Shown here piece after piece: positions 7,452 through 16,204 of a stretch of 26,260 bases of DNA. Source of the stretch: CAYRTD01 sp964426915 (GTDB taxonomy: Bacteria; Bacteroidota; Bacteroidia; Bacteroidales; GCA-2748055); assembly GCA_964426915.1 (NCBI GenBank), contig CAYRTD010000040.1:1-26260 (forward strand), in the 5' to 3' direction. The notes beneath the pieces were generated by a model that was not told where the DNA came from, did no database searches, and saw nothing but the letters and a program-made list of their open reading frames with translations. The position numbers and the translations under genes are program-made. Position 1 is the stretch's first letter. The number at the start of each line of letters is the position of its first letter.

Positions 7452-8665
7452 AAACTGGCATTCTCAATAACCGCCACACTACCCTTCTCTTCATTCAAAA
7501 TATGCCGGATCATTTCCGGGCTGGATTTGCTGACGTTCAAAAGCCTGCAAAGCTGCTCATCAAGGGAGGTCAGCATGGTTATGTGAATCCTTCCGGTCTT
7601 TGTCATCATGGAAAGCGCAGTTCCTCCATTACCTTCATATTCCATATCGAGCATGGTATAAGCCTTTTCAAAACTTCCGCTTTCAAAATATTTCAGAAAG
7701 TAATCAGATGCGATACCATCGATGCATTCAGACAAAATGATGAGCCGGCCACCGGTCTTTACAAATGAAGCTGCATTATGGATGGATTTATGTGCCTGAA
7801 TGAAGTTAATATCCTTAGGATATCCTCCACTGGAAGCGATAACCAGATTGTAACTCTCATCCAAACCTGAGCGGTAAAAACTATCATGAATTTTGCATGC
7901 TTCTTCAAACTCTTCATACGATTTACCTACGAGAAGATCGGCTACTTCACCCTTACTATTTAACAATCCATGAATAGAAATTTTGGGAGGCATCATAGCA
8001 TCAATCTCTTTTAGATCTTCCGATACCGGATTTCCCTCCAGATTTCCGGGCTGGCATCCTCCGGAAAGGGTTTTGTTTTCCCGGTCAAGAAACAGACTGT
8101 GATTTTTATATATTGAACGTCTGTCGGCCAATCCCGGGAATATTAACTTACGCCCTCCACCATATCCAGCAAAATAGTGATGGGTCAATGCTCCAAAGGT
8201 GATAAGCAGTCTGCTGGCAATGGCATCCCTGTTCACTTTTACCGGAGTTCCTCTGCTGGTTGTGCCAAGCTGGATCAGTGCCGACTCATCATAGCAATCG
8301 TGATGAATGAAGGTATATTCTTTATATACCTCACCATAACTCTGAAAACTCTCTTCTTCCGTTTGTCTGGGATGTGTTCCGTAAGCAATATAAAAAGTAA
8401 TATTTTCTTTCCTGCTTCCTTTGCTTTCCAGCACTTCAATAAGCCAGGGAAGGTATTCCGGATATCCGCACAGACGGGTTTTATCCGCAACAATAATACC
8501 TACATTCAAATAAGGATCATCATTTCCGGGTAAGCTTTTAATTAGCTGTTTCTTAAAGCTGTCTTTATCCAGTGAAGAAACAGGATCGCGGACTCTCAGA
8601 TTTGCAGCCTGAGCCGGCATGTCAAATTCCAGGCTTTGTTTTCCGTATTTAAGGGATTGCTTCAT
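7439..8665 (-). CDS. LarA-type nickel-dependent racemase family protein
   Basis: A 408-residue protein of the LarA (former DUF2088) fold. Lactobacillus plantarum LarA binds a nickel-pincer nucleotide through K184 and H200, with H108 and H174 as acid/base residues. The equivalents here are K173 and H189 (same 16-residue spacing), H163 (same 10-residue spacing before the lysine) and H98 in GTHP. The motif HHYFAGYGGGRKLIFPG is clear. The enzyme therefore probably racemises or epimerises a 2-hydroxy acid. Lactate is one candidate, but many homologues use other substrates. The larB, larC and larE genes that make the cofactor are not in this window. It is cytoplasmic, with no signal peptide. It is convergent with the ABC-F gene, and the hairpin at 8702-8752 separates it from the Tricorn gene stop region to the right of it. 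Confidence 0.85.
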   Translation of the reverse strand: MKQSLKYGKQSLEFDMPAQAANLRVRDPVSSLDKDSFKKQLIKSLPGNDDPYLNVGIIVADKTRLCGYPEYLPWLIEVLESKGSRKENITFYIAYGTHPRQTEEESFQSYGEVYKEYTFIHHDCYDESALIQLGTTSRGTPVKVNRDAIASRLLITFGALTHHYFAGYGGGRKLIFPGLADRRSIYKNHSLFLDRENKTLSGGCQPGNLEGNPVSEDLKEIDAMMPPKISIHGLLNSKGEVADLLVGKSYEEFEEACKIHDSFYRSGLDESYNLVIASSGGYPKDINFIQAHKSIHNAASFVKTGGRLIILSECIDGIASDYFLKYFESGSFEKAYTMLDMEYEGNGGTALSMMTKTGRIHITMLTSLDEQLCRLLNVSKSSPEMIRHILNEEKGSVAVIENASLLLR

Positions 8666-8701
8666 AGTTTGGTTTGTGTACTTCTATTCTTCATTATACT
8701 T

Positions 8702-8752
8702 GAGGCTGTCTAAAAGTAATAATCATAAAAAAAATACTTTTTAGACACCCTC
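8702..8752. repeat. Hairpin repeat upstream of the larA-like gene
   Basis: GAGGCTGTCTAAAAGTA (8702-8718) and TACTTTTTAGACACCCTC (8735-8752) are near-perfect inverted arms around a 16-nt A-rich loop. The arms match the hairpin at 541-572. It lies between the larA-like start and the Tricorn-gene end. Tricorn is transcribed toward it, so it may act as the Tricorn terminator. Confidence 0.6.
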
Positions 8753-8778
8753 TTTTTTCAGATTTCATAGCCAATATT

Positions 8779-11700
8779 TCAATTTCTTACCCTAACCGGA
8801 TACTCCGGTCTTACATATTCTTTTGGAGGGTTTTCCTCCAGTTCTTCCATGATGATCTCGATGGCCTTCTCCAGCTGAGGATCATGACCCTTTATGACTT
8901 CAGAAGGGCTTTGTTCAACTTCAATATCAGGCGGAACACCCACATTTTCTACAATAAATCCGTCTTCAGTCCAAATGGCTACATTCGGGGCCGTCACATA
9001 ACCTCCATCCATAAGTACGGGAAAACCAAGAGTGCCGACAAGTCCTCCCCATGTGCGTTTGCCTACCAGTGTGCCAACGTCAAATTTACGAAACATCCAT
9101 GGAAGCATATCTCCACCGGAACCTGCCAACTCATTAATGAGCATTACTTTAGGACCCTGGATGGAGGCGCTGGGTGTCTTAAGGTCATTTGCGTATCGCA
9201 TGTTCCAGTGACTTTGAAACGGGCGTGTGAGGATATCTATATAATAATCGGCAATGAGTCCTCCCCCATTGAATCTTTCATCCACAATAATGGCCTTTTT
9301 GTCTGCCTGGGGAAAAAAGTAACGTTTGAAATACTCATGTCCCTGTCCTGCAGTATTTGGAACATAGACGTACGCCACCTGTCCGTTCGTGGCATCATGT
9401 ACCTTTTTCAGATTCCCTTCAACCCAGTCACGGTTTCGAAGATCATACTCATGTCTTACAGGTACTACATGGATTATTCTTGATCCGCTGCCATCAGGAT
9501 TCCGCCCCACTTCCAGTTCCACAATCTTACCGGCTGTATTTTCAAAAAATCTGAAAAAGTTCTCCTCTGCTATCACTTCTTTTCCATTCACTGAAAGTAT
9601 ATATTCACCTACCTCAACATTTAACCCAGGTTCGGTTAAAGGAGACCGCATGCGGGGGTTCCAGTTCAAGCCTTCGTATAACTTACTAATCCGGTACCGG
9701 TTATTGTTTACAGTATAATCGGCACCCAGTAGACCGCCGGGAACCCTGTCCGGATCTCTTAAACGTTGGCCGCCACCCACTCTGTGATGCCCTACTGCCA
9801 GTTCACTGCACATCCACTGTATCACTCTGTTTAAATCGTTTCGGGTTACAACATGAGGCAGGAATTCTGCATACTTTTCTTTCATGGCCGGCCAGTCTGT
9901 ACCATGCATACCAGGATCATAGAAATAATCCCTGTTTATCCTCCAGGCCTCCCCGAAAATTTGTTTCCATTCATCAGCCGGGACGATTCTGACTTCAAAT
10001 GCTCCGGTATTTATAACATTTTTCCCTGGTTCAGGCTTTGCTCCTGCATCGGTAATTCCCCAGACACTTCCTTTCCGGTATAACATCTTATTACCGTCTG
10101 CTGAAACATGAAAGCCATCAATTTCAGCTACATCTTTGTCTTCTCGGTCCTTGATGGTAAATTTTTTAAGGCTTCGGCTGCCATTTTTATTTGAAATATA
10201 AAGAAGTTCTCCTTCTTTGGGCGACTGTAGCATATCATACTGCCCTGACTCCACAGGAAGCGCAACGATCCTGTTTTGAATATCCTCAAAATCAATCTTC
10301 AGACTTTCTTCTTCTGTTTTGTCCTCTTCATCTTTTTTCTTATCTGCATTTTTTTCTTCCTTTTCTTCTTCCATTATTTCTTCCTCATCACTTTCCTTTG
10401 CAAAAGGATTGATGGTTTCTTTCTGAAGAGTTACCAGGTAAATATTATGTGTCATTTCCATATCTGCACTTGAGAGATCAAACCAATTAACTACAGGGCC
10501 GGCATCTGTACTTGCAAGAAAGTACAAATACTTTCCTCCCCTGTCAAAAACCGGTTCAGTAACATCGCTTAATCCGTCTGTCAATGCGTACGATTTATTT
10601 TCATCAACAGAATAAATAAAGGCCTGGCGGAAATTAGTATTCGTCATACGGTTATAAGCTATCCATTTTGAATCCGGCGACCAGCTTCCGAAAAGATCAC
10701 GAAAAGGACCGGGAACATAAAGATCATCATTATCAAGTTTATTAATTTTTCCTGTGGCAATTTCGAGAACATAAAGGTTTCTTCCATTATCTACGTAGCT
10801 AAGGTATTCGCTATCGGGTGACCAGTGCAAACCGGAATAGAAACCCGATCCTTTTAATTCCAGTTCCCGGTCACCCTTCTTACCGATACGGGATCTGATA
10901 TTTAATTTATATTCTCCTGAAGCATCGGTAAACCATGCGATGCTTTTACCATCGGGCGACCATGCCGGGGACCTGTCATGGGCACCGGTCGACTGAGTAA
11001 GGTTCCGCGGATCTCCTTTATCGGCAGGAGCTGTCATAATCTCCCCTCTGTAATCGAATACTGCTCTTGCACCTGAAGGAGAAATGTGGGCGTGGCGGAT
11101 ATGACTATCCCCTTTAACATACCGTGGCCTAAGCTCCTGGAGATCGGTAGCGATCCCAACAGTTAGTTTTTTTGCATTATTCTCTTTTGTACTATAGGTA
11201 TGAAGATAGCCGGCCTGTTCAAATATTATCTTTTCACCATGATGTGTTGCACTAACGACAGGAAAATCTTCATAAAAACTATGTTGTTCTATCGCATTGC
11301 TGTTTATATCATAGGAGAACAGATTGAATTCTCCGTTTCTGTCACTTAGGAAATAGACCTTCTCTTCTATCCACATTGGATGAACATCATTACATCCGCC
11401 TTCAGGTTTTGGGATCTCGCTTACAGAATGATCTTCAAAAGAAAAAAGATATATTGTAGAGATGGTCCCTCCCCGGTAATTTTTCCATTGCCTAAAGGCG
11501 TCGTAATAAGGAGTGTAGGCCATCATTTTTCCGTCGGGAGAATAATTTGCATGAAACGCATGGGGTATAACCAGTTTTTCCGGATGGCCACCTTCAGTTG
11601 ATATGGTAAAAAGCTGCATAAAGCGGGTGGTGAAGACTTCTCTTTGAGAGAGAAACAAAACCTCCTCCCCATTCGGTGTAAATCCGCTGCACAAATCCCT

Positions 11701-12036
11701 GCCGGGATGCCAGGTAAGTCTTTGTGGAATTCCTCCTTCTACCGGAACAATGAAAAGATCGGTATTTCCATCGTATTCTGCACTAAAAGCAATAAGGGAC
11801 CCATCGGGTGAAAAATAGGGTCGTGACTCAACCCCCTCATCAACAGTCAGTCGCCGCGGATAACTTCCATCGACATTGGCTACCCAAAGGTCGTTATCAT
11901 AAATGAATGCGATATGAGAGTCACTGATGGCAGGTTCTGCCAATAAACGTGTGTCCACTTTATCGATGCTCCAAACATTGCCCTGACTAACAAAAAGAGT
12001 TAAAAGGCCTAAAAAGAATAATTTAAGAATTTTCAT
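8779..12036 (-). CDS. Tricorn protease homologue (S41 family)
   Basis: A 1085-residue exported protein. A signal peptide covers about residues 1-23 (MKILKLFFLGLLTLFVSQG). WD40-like/PD40 beta-propeller repeats follow (YSPDGKMMAYTP, WSPDGKSIAWF, WSPDSKWIAYN). Then come the C1 region, a PDZ-like domain (GEYILSVNGKEVIAEENFFRF) and an S41 serine-peptidase core. The catalytic Ser is S973 in NELAGSGGD. E1030 in VENVGVPPD fits the Tricorn glutamate, and a His lies in LAVGHHRVGGG. In Thermoplasma Tricorn the His follows a Ser; here the corresponding position looks like Gly or His. An acidic/lysine insert (EEEIMEEEKEEKNADKKKDEE) of about 40 residues separates the two propeller regions. The protein probably trims peptides in the periplasm. 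Length matches the family (about 1050-1100). It appears monocistronic. Confidence 0.93.
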   Translation of the reverse strand: MKILKLFFLGLLTLFVSQGNVWSIDKVDTRLLAEPAISDSHIAFIYDNDLWVANVDGSYPRRLTVDEGVESRPYFSPDGSLIAFSAEYDGNTDLFIVPVEGGIPQRLTWHPGRDLCSGFTPNGEEVLFLSQREVFTTRFMQLFTISTEGGHPEKLVIPHAFHANYSPDGKMMAYTPYYDAFRQWKNYRGGTISTIYLFSFEDHSVSEIPKPEGGCNDVHPMWIEEKVYFLSDRNGEFNLFSYDINSNAIEQHSFYEDFPVVSATHHGEKIIFEQAGYLHTYSTKENNAKKLTVGIATDLQELRPRYVKGDSHIRHAHISPSGARAVFDYRGEIMTAPADKGDPRNLTQSTGAHDRSPAWSPDGKSIAWFTDASGEYKLNIRSRIGKKGDRELELKGSGFYSGLHWSPDSEYLSYVDNGRNLYVLEIATGKINKLDNDDLYVPGPFRDLFGSWSPDSKWIAYNRMTNTNFRQAFIYSVDENKSYALTDGLSDVTEPVFDRGGKYLYFLASTDAGPVVNWFDLSSADMEMTHNIYLVTLQKETINPFAKESDEEEIMEEEKEEKNADKKKDEEDKTEEESLKIDFEDIQNRIVALPVESGQYDMLQSPKEGELLYISNKNGSRSLKKFTIKDREDKDVAEIDGFHVSADGNKMLYRKGSVWGITDAGAKPEPGKNVINTGAFEVRIVPADEWKQIFGEAWRINRDYFYDPGMHGTDWPAMKEKYAEFLPHVVTRNDLNRVIQWMCSELAVGHHRVGGGQRLRDPDRVPGGLLGADYTVNNNRYRISKLYEGLNWNPRMRSPLTEPGLNVEVGEYILSVNGKEVIAEENFFRFFENTAGKIVELEVGRNPDGSGSRIIHVVPVRHEYDLRNRDWVEGNLKKVHDATNGQVAYVYVPNTAGQGHEYFKRYFFPQADKKAIIVDERFNGGGLIADYYIDILTRPFQSHWNMRYANDLKTPSASIQGPKVMLINELAGSGGDMLPWMFRKFDVGTLVGKRTWGGLVGTLGFPVLMDGGYVTAPNVAIWTEDGFIVENVGVPPDIEVEQSPSEVIKGHDPQLEKAIEIIMEELEENPPKEYVRPEYPVRVRN

Positions 12037-12322
12037 GAGGATGGTTTTTAAGGTTCGTGAATAAATTGGGTGAATGAATTTAAGGAAAAAATATGAATTT
12101 GGAAAAGAAAGGGCAGATGTAAAAGTGAAGAGAATAAAAATCAGGAAATCCTCTTATATAGCCATTGGTACTAAACAACCAGCAAAGTTTGGAAAAAACC
12201 CTTCATTAATCTGATATAAATATGCCAGAAAAGGCAATTCACCCTCACTGAAAATCCAGACACTAAACCCAGAATCAGTTATCTCCATTATTCTCGTTAC
12301 TCCAGTTTCCCGATCTGAAATC

Positions 12323-12688
12323 CTATCCAATCAACTCATTCACCGCTCCTACAATTTCATTTTGTTTAAAGGGTTTTTGAAAGATCCTGTCGGCACCGAA
12401 AAGTTTGGCTGTATTCAGGTAATCGTCCGCTGAAACGCGTCCGCCTCCTGATATAGCAATTATCTTAAGTTCAGGTTTAAGTTGTTTCATTTCCCTGATT
12501 GTTCCAAGTCCTTCTTTTTCGGGCATGATTATATCAGAGATTACCAGATCTGCAGAATTTTCCCTGAACAGGTTTAAACCCGTAACCCCATTTTCAGCAA
12601 GATCTACCTCATAACCCGCACGTTCCATCATTTTCTTTAACATCATTAAGATGTATGGTTCATCATCAATTATCAATATTTTTTTCAT
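12323..12688 (-). CDS. Single-domain response regulator (receiver only)
   Basis: A 121-residue CheY-like receiver with no output domain. The acidic pocket is D8-D9, the phospho-acceptor is D52 in LVISDIIMPEKEG, the switch Ser is S80, and the conserved Lys is K105 in FQKPF. Its ATG overlaps the stop of the upstream hybrid kinase gene by 4 bp, so the two are translationally coupled and the kinase is its likely phosphodonor. With no DNA-binding domain it would act by protein contact or as an intermediate in a phosphorelay, as PhcQ-like or Spo0F-like proteins do. The 286 bp downstream hold no confident gene. Confidence 0.9.
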   Translation of the reverse strand: MKKILIIDDEPYILMMLKKMMERAGYEVDLAENGVTGLNLFRENSADLVISDIIMPEKEGLGTIREMKQLKPELKIIAISGGGRVSADDYLNTAKLFGADRIFQKPFKQNEIVGAVNELIG

Positions 12689-14679
12689 CCTGTTTTCTGT
12701 TTAACGGAGGATTCTGTTAACACATCATGAATCTGTTTACTGAAGTCGCTAATTATAAGAGGCTTTAAGAATATTTCCGAAATTCCCAGTTTGGTTTTTG
12801 CATCTTTTGGCAGGGATTCAAAATAACCGGTTATTATGATCGATTTTAGGTCAGGTCTGATTTTTTTTGCCTTGGCAATAAGCTCTGTACCTAGCATTTT
12901 CGGCATAGACTGGTCTGTTACAAGGAGATCATATCTATTCGGATTACTTTTGATCTCGTTAAGAGCAGTTATCCCGTCTGTACGAATATCGACGACATAC
13001 CCCAGCGTTTCAAGCATCTTTTTACCCATATAGGTGATCTCCTTTTCGTCATCCACAAATAAAATACAACCATTGCCTTTATTCTTTTTCACCGGATCGG
13101 TCTTGACAACAACCGGTGACGAAGAATGCCTTGGAAGGTATATCCTGAATGTTGTTCCAACTCCCTTTTTACTATCCACTTCAATGAATCCTCCGTTATT
13201 GTTCACAATACCATGAACTACCGACAATCCAAGACCTGAACCTGTACCCACTTCTTTGGAAGTGAAAAAAGGTTCGAATATTCTATCCTTGGTTTGCTTA
13301 TCCATACCATGACCTGTATCAGAAACCAGCAGACAAACATAAGTTCCTTTTTTAACTTTTGAAGATCGCTTTACATCTTTTGAATTAAAATCCCTGGCAA
13401 ACAATTTCACATTAAGGATACCGCCTTTTGCCAGCATTGCATGATATGAATTAGTAAAAAGATTCATTACGATCTGATGCATCTGTGAAGCATCTGCAAG
13501 AACAGTTCCGCAGACCGGATCCAGTTCCTGTCTTATTTCAATATTGGATGGAAAAGAAGCTCTTGTGAGGTTTAGGGCCTCAATAACAATTTCATTGAGC
13601 TGAAGAGGTTTTTTATCAAAATCAACCTGACGACTAAAAGTCAGTATCTGCTGTACCAGATCTTTTCCTCGGAGGGCAGCATTATTTATCTGCTCTATAT
13701 CGTAGCGTAGTGTACTTTCCATAGATAATTCCTCAAGGGCCATTTCGGTATATCCAAGGATGGGTGTCAGAATATTGTTAAAGTCATGGGCAACCCCTCC
13801 GGCCAAAGTTCCTATAGTTTCCATTTTCTGTAATTGAAGAAGCTGGGATTCCAGCCTGACTTTTTCCTTTTCTTCCTGCTTTCTCATCTCAATCTCTTTC
13901 TTTAGATCTTTATTCGCCACAGTCAGCTGTTTTGTCCGGTCCTCCACCCGTTTTTCGAGTGCATTATTTGCGGCCTTTACTTTTTCCTGTTCATTTTCAA
14001 GCAATACTCGCATATAAAAATCCCTTCTGGAAGAAACTTCCATGAAATAACTGATAAACATACCGATAACATTCGCACTAATGAAAAAATAATTATTGTT
14101 TGTCAGAATATGCCCGGGGGTATCGAGTAAAAAAATAGCAGCTATCTCGTAAGTCAATACGATCGACCAGCCCGCTAATGAAGCATAAATAAATCGTGCC
14201 CTGATAAATGTATAACCAAAAATAAATATTAAGATTAATCCTGCATAATAGGTGTAATGATTTGCCATTCTGGCAGCGAGGACTATCATTACAATAATGC
14301 CAAGCCCCGTAACATACATAATTCCAGCAATTACGGGTTGCATTAGCTTTTTGAAAGATGAGGTATAAGAAAAAATGAGTACAATGATGAGAATAGGGGT
14401 CACCATTCCAAATCTGATTGCCCAAAAAATATTCTTAAGATCCGGAAGTATTTGAGCATCCAGGATAGCAAAAACATCGTAGAAAAATATGGCAAGGATC
14501 AGTGAAAACCGGAATGGGTTTAAGGAGCGGTTATAATAATCTTCCAGATATACTTGTTCATATTTTTTTAGTTTTCCCGAAAAGGCGAGAGTAAATCGAT
14601 TGAGTTTCCAATCCTTAATTGCCGAGTTTGGCAGTCCCAGCAAGTTCCATTTCTTATTTTTATTTTTCTCATCAGCCAT
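12685..14679 (-). CDS. Six-TM hybrid sensor histidine kinase
   Basis: A 664-residue protein. Six hydrophobic helices lie at about 57-76, 85-106, 115-136, 142-160, 162-185 and 196-215, with very short loops. The sensor is therefore membrane-embedded, suited to a hydrophobic ligand. A coiled coil (225-285) leads to the dimerisation/phosphoacceptor domain with H298 in AGGVAHDFNN. The ATPase domain follows (N box near 407-410, VSDTGHGM at 452-459, GTGSGLGLS at 478-486). A C-terminal receiver has D543/D544, phospho-Asp D589 in LLVTDQSMP and K639. ATG 14679 is followed by a cytoplasmic lysine-rich N terminus. It overlaps the receiver gene by 4 bp and lies downstream of the methyltransferase gene; MITE copy B fills most of the gap. 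The order methyltransferase-kinase-receiver recalls phcB-phcS-phcR/Q. Confidence 0.92.
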   Translation of the reverse strand: MADEKNKNKKWNLLGLPNSAIKDWKLNRFTLAFSGKLKKYEQVYLEDYYNRSLNPFRFSLILAIFFYDVFAILDAQILPDLKNIFWAIRFGMVTPILIIVLIFSYTSSFKKLMQPVIAGIMYVTGLGIIVMIVLAARMANHYTYYAGLILIFIFGYTFIRARFIYASLAGWSIVLTYEIAAIFLLDTPGHILTNNNYFFISANVIGMFISYFMEVSSRRDFYMRVLLENEQEKVKAANNALEKRVEDRTKQLTVANKDLKKEIEMRKQEEKEKVRLESQLLQLQKMETIGTLAGGVAHDFNNILTPILGYTEMALEELSMESTLRYDIEQINNAALRGKDLVQQILTFSRQVDFDKKPLQLNEIVIEALNLTRASFPSNIEIRQELDPVCGTVLADASQMHQIVMNLFTNSYHAMLAKGGILNVKLFARDFNSKDVKRSSKVKKGTYVCLLVSDTGHGMDKQTKDRIFEPFFTSKEVGTGSGLGLSVVHGIVNNNGGFIEVDSKKGVGTTFRIYLPRHSSSPVVVKTDPVKKNKGNGCILFVDDEKEITYMGKKMLETLGYVVDIRTDGITALNEIKSNPNRYDLLVTDQSMPKMLGTELIAKAKKIRPDLKSIIITGYFESLPKDAKTKLGISEIFLKPLIISDFSKQIHDVLTESSVKQKTG

Positions 14680-14696
14680 AGGATTTTGCTTATTTA

Positions 14697-14817
14697 GTGT
14701 CCGTCAATAAACTCGGGTGTCTGTTCCGATAGCTATCGGAACAGAATGTTCAAGATCAAGGCGCGCAACCGCGTGTCGCTGAAGCTTTCCGCGATATTGG
14801 ACATTATGGACAGACAC
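14697..14817. mobile_element. MITE-like element, copy B (121 bp, 6-bp target duplication)
   Basis: The ends are GTGTCCGTCAATAA and the complement of GTGTCTGTCCATAA, the same terminal inverted repeats as copy A at 5153-5308 but in the opposite orientation. The flanking direct repeat is TATTTA (14691-14696 and 14818-14823). The 24-bp perfect palindrome lies at 14721-14744 and the AATGTTCAAGATCAAGGCGC box at 14745-14764. The internal AT-rich stem of copy A is replaced by a different, shorter sequence. Its last base, 14817, forms the G of the methyltransferase TAG stop on the minus strand. Confidence 0.82.
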
Positions 14818-15713
14818 TATTTAATATGCAAAAACAAATTTACACCAAGCTCTTCTTTGTCCACCCTGATGTTTTCCTCTTTGATCCCGGCATCTAAGGC
14901 AATTTTTATTAACTCAAATTTGGATCTGTGATTAAGATACCAGTCCGAAAGCACCTCCATTAATCGCTTAGTGGGATTGGTAAGAGAAAAATTACCAATA
15001 ATAAATTCTCCCCCATCCGTAAGAAATTTGTAATATTTATTGATCATATATGCAAAATGCTTTTGCTTAAAATAATCAAAGAGGCCGGCACTCCATATAA
15101 GATCATACATATGAATAGGCTTATACCTGAGTACATTAACCCTGAAATATTTTACGGAACCATCAAAGTCATCGTTCTGTTTCCTGGCAAAATCGATTGC
15201 ATTCTGATCGAAATCAACGAGGTTGAATTCTATTCTACTATCAGGATTATTCAGGAGATATTCATGTACATCGGTTGCAGGACCGCTTCCTAATATCAGA
15301 ACCTTCAAGTTATTCTTTCCTGATTTATCGAGTTTATGACAGTGATCCAGAAAATATTGTTTCCGGTTCCTTACTGCATGAGCACCTGCCTGATCCTGAA
15401 AAAAACGATCCCAGTTACTGAACTGTGGATCAGGATTTACATAATCCTTATAGATATTGTGGATAATTTTGAAATCGCCGGGATAACCAAAGGGTTTAAC
15501 AAAACCATGACCGATGAGTGTATTTTCGTTAAGAGCATCCTGAATAATCGCTCTGAAATGAAAAAGTTCATCATCACGTAAATTATTAACAATTCCGGTA
15601 AAATCGGCATAGTCTGCTTCTTCCGGACCTCCTTTTTTTACAAGGGATGCCAAATACTTTTGTGCCTCTGATGGAATTGTAGTGACGGTACTTTTAGAGT
15701 TTATATCTTCCAT
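14817..15713 (-). CDS. PhcB-like class I SAM-dependent methyltransferase
   Basis: A 298-residue protein. The SAM-binding motif I is VLILGSGPATDV (138-149), with the acidic ribose-binding residue in LVDFD (166-170) and a post-motif region DLIWSAGLFDYF (204-215). The N-terminal part has FGYPGD (75-80) and AVRNR (113-117). As I recall, these features mark proteins related to Ralstonia PhcB, which makes 3-hydroxypalmitic acid methyl ester, a quorum-sensing signal. Motif I is divergent (GSGPATD instead of GxGxG), as in that group. The substrate is not proven and could be another acid. No signal peptide. The TAG stop is formed by MITE copy B; without the element it would be TAA. The downstream kinase and receiver genes are on the same strand. 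Confidence 0.8.
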   Translation of the reverse strand: MEDINSKSTVTTIPSEAQKYLASLVKKGGPEEADYADFTGIVNNLRDDELFHFRAIIQDALNENTLIGHGFVKPFGYPGDFKIIHNIYKDYVNPDPQFSNWDRFFQDQAGAHAVRNRKQYFLDHCHKLDKSGKNNLKVLILGSGPATDVHEYLLNNPDSRIEFNLVDFDQNAIDFARKQNDDFDGSVKYFRVNVLRYKPIHMYDLIWSAGLFDYFKQKHFAYMINKYYKFLTDGGEFIIGNFSLTNPTKRLMEVLSDWYLNHRSKFELIKIALDAGIKEENIRVDKEELGVNLFLHIK

Positions 15714-15736
15714 TATTTATAGTAAGAAATAGTTAG

Positions 15737-16025
15737 GGTCTGTCTATCAAATTGAATGTTTGGTTCAGAATCAGGCTTGTGAACTTACTGAAGCAAATGT
15801 CCGATAGCAATATACACAAAAATTTTAACCTTCAGTCCCCTTTTCGGATGAGGGATAAAAATTTTTCCACACACCCCGTAAAAGAACGGGAGCAGGCCGG
15901 CATGCCGTTGCACTGGCCATCCTGAGGCGGGCAGTCTTGATCTCGAACATTAGTTTCGCTGAACTCACCGCCATTTGGCGGATTCAGTTATGATCCAGAC
16001 ATTCTACACGATTGACTGCCCCCTG
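15737..16025. repeat. Composite repeat (copy D) just upstream of the methyltransferase gene
   Basis: GTTAG occurs at 15732-15736 and again at 16026-16030, a possible 5-bp target duplication. The ends are weakly inverted (GTCTGTCTATC...GAATGTTTGG versus the complement of CCAGACATTC...GATTGACTGC). Inside are ATGTCCGATA, an AT-rich stem (AAAAATTTTAA and AAAAATTTTTCC), and the box TTGATCTCGAACATT, followed by the 60-bp block shared with copy E at 1-96. The edge is 18 bp from the methyltransferase ATG, so native upstream sequence has been pushed away. A TCAATTTG (complement of 15748-15755), one base off the -7 consensus, points toward the gene but has no -33 box. The rest of the intergenic space, to 16204, shows nothing further. 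Confidence 0.6.
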
Positions 16026-16204
16026 GTTAGATCAATGTTAATCCAAAGATAATAATATCATTTTTAATCATTCATTTTATTTACGGGAAGTTTTCAACGA
16101 GGTTTCAAAATTTGATGCTGAAGCATAACTAAGAATAGGGAAAAAATGGGACAATTTCGGCGATTCTGCAAATCACAAAAATACAGGGATGAAAAACGGG
16201 AACC

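Noticed and set aside
8884..9483. A 199-codon open frame on the plus strand.
   Set aside because: It is fully antisense to the Tricorn gene, which has clear domains and catalytic motifs. The antisense product has no recognisable features.
12154..12288. A 44-residue minus-strand frame from ATG in the 286-bp gap between the receiver and Tricorn genes.
   Set aside because: The composition is plausible (aromatic and hydrophobic), but it has no visible ribosome binding site, no recognised family and a length that occurs by chance. The rest of the gap shows nothing.
14746..14931. A 61-codon plus-strand frame.
   Set aside because: It is composed of MITE copy B and the antisense of the methyltransferase 3' end.
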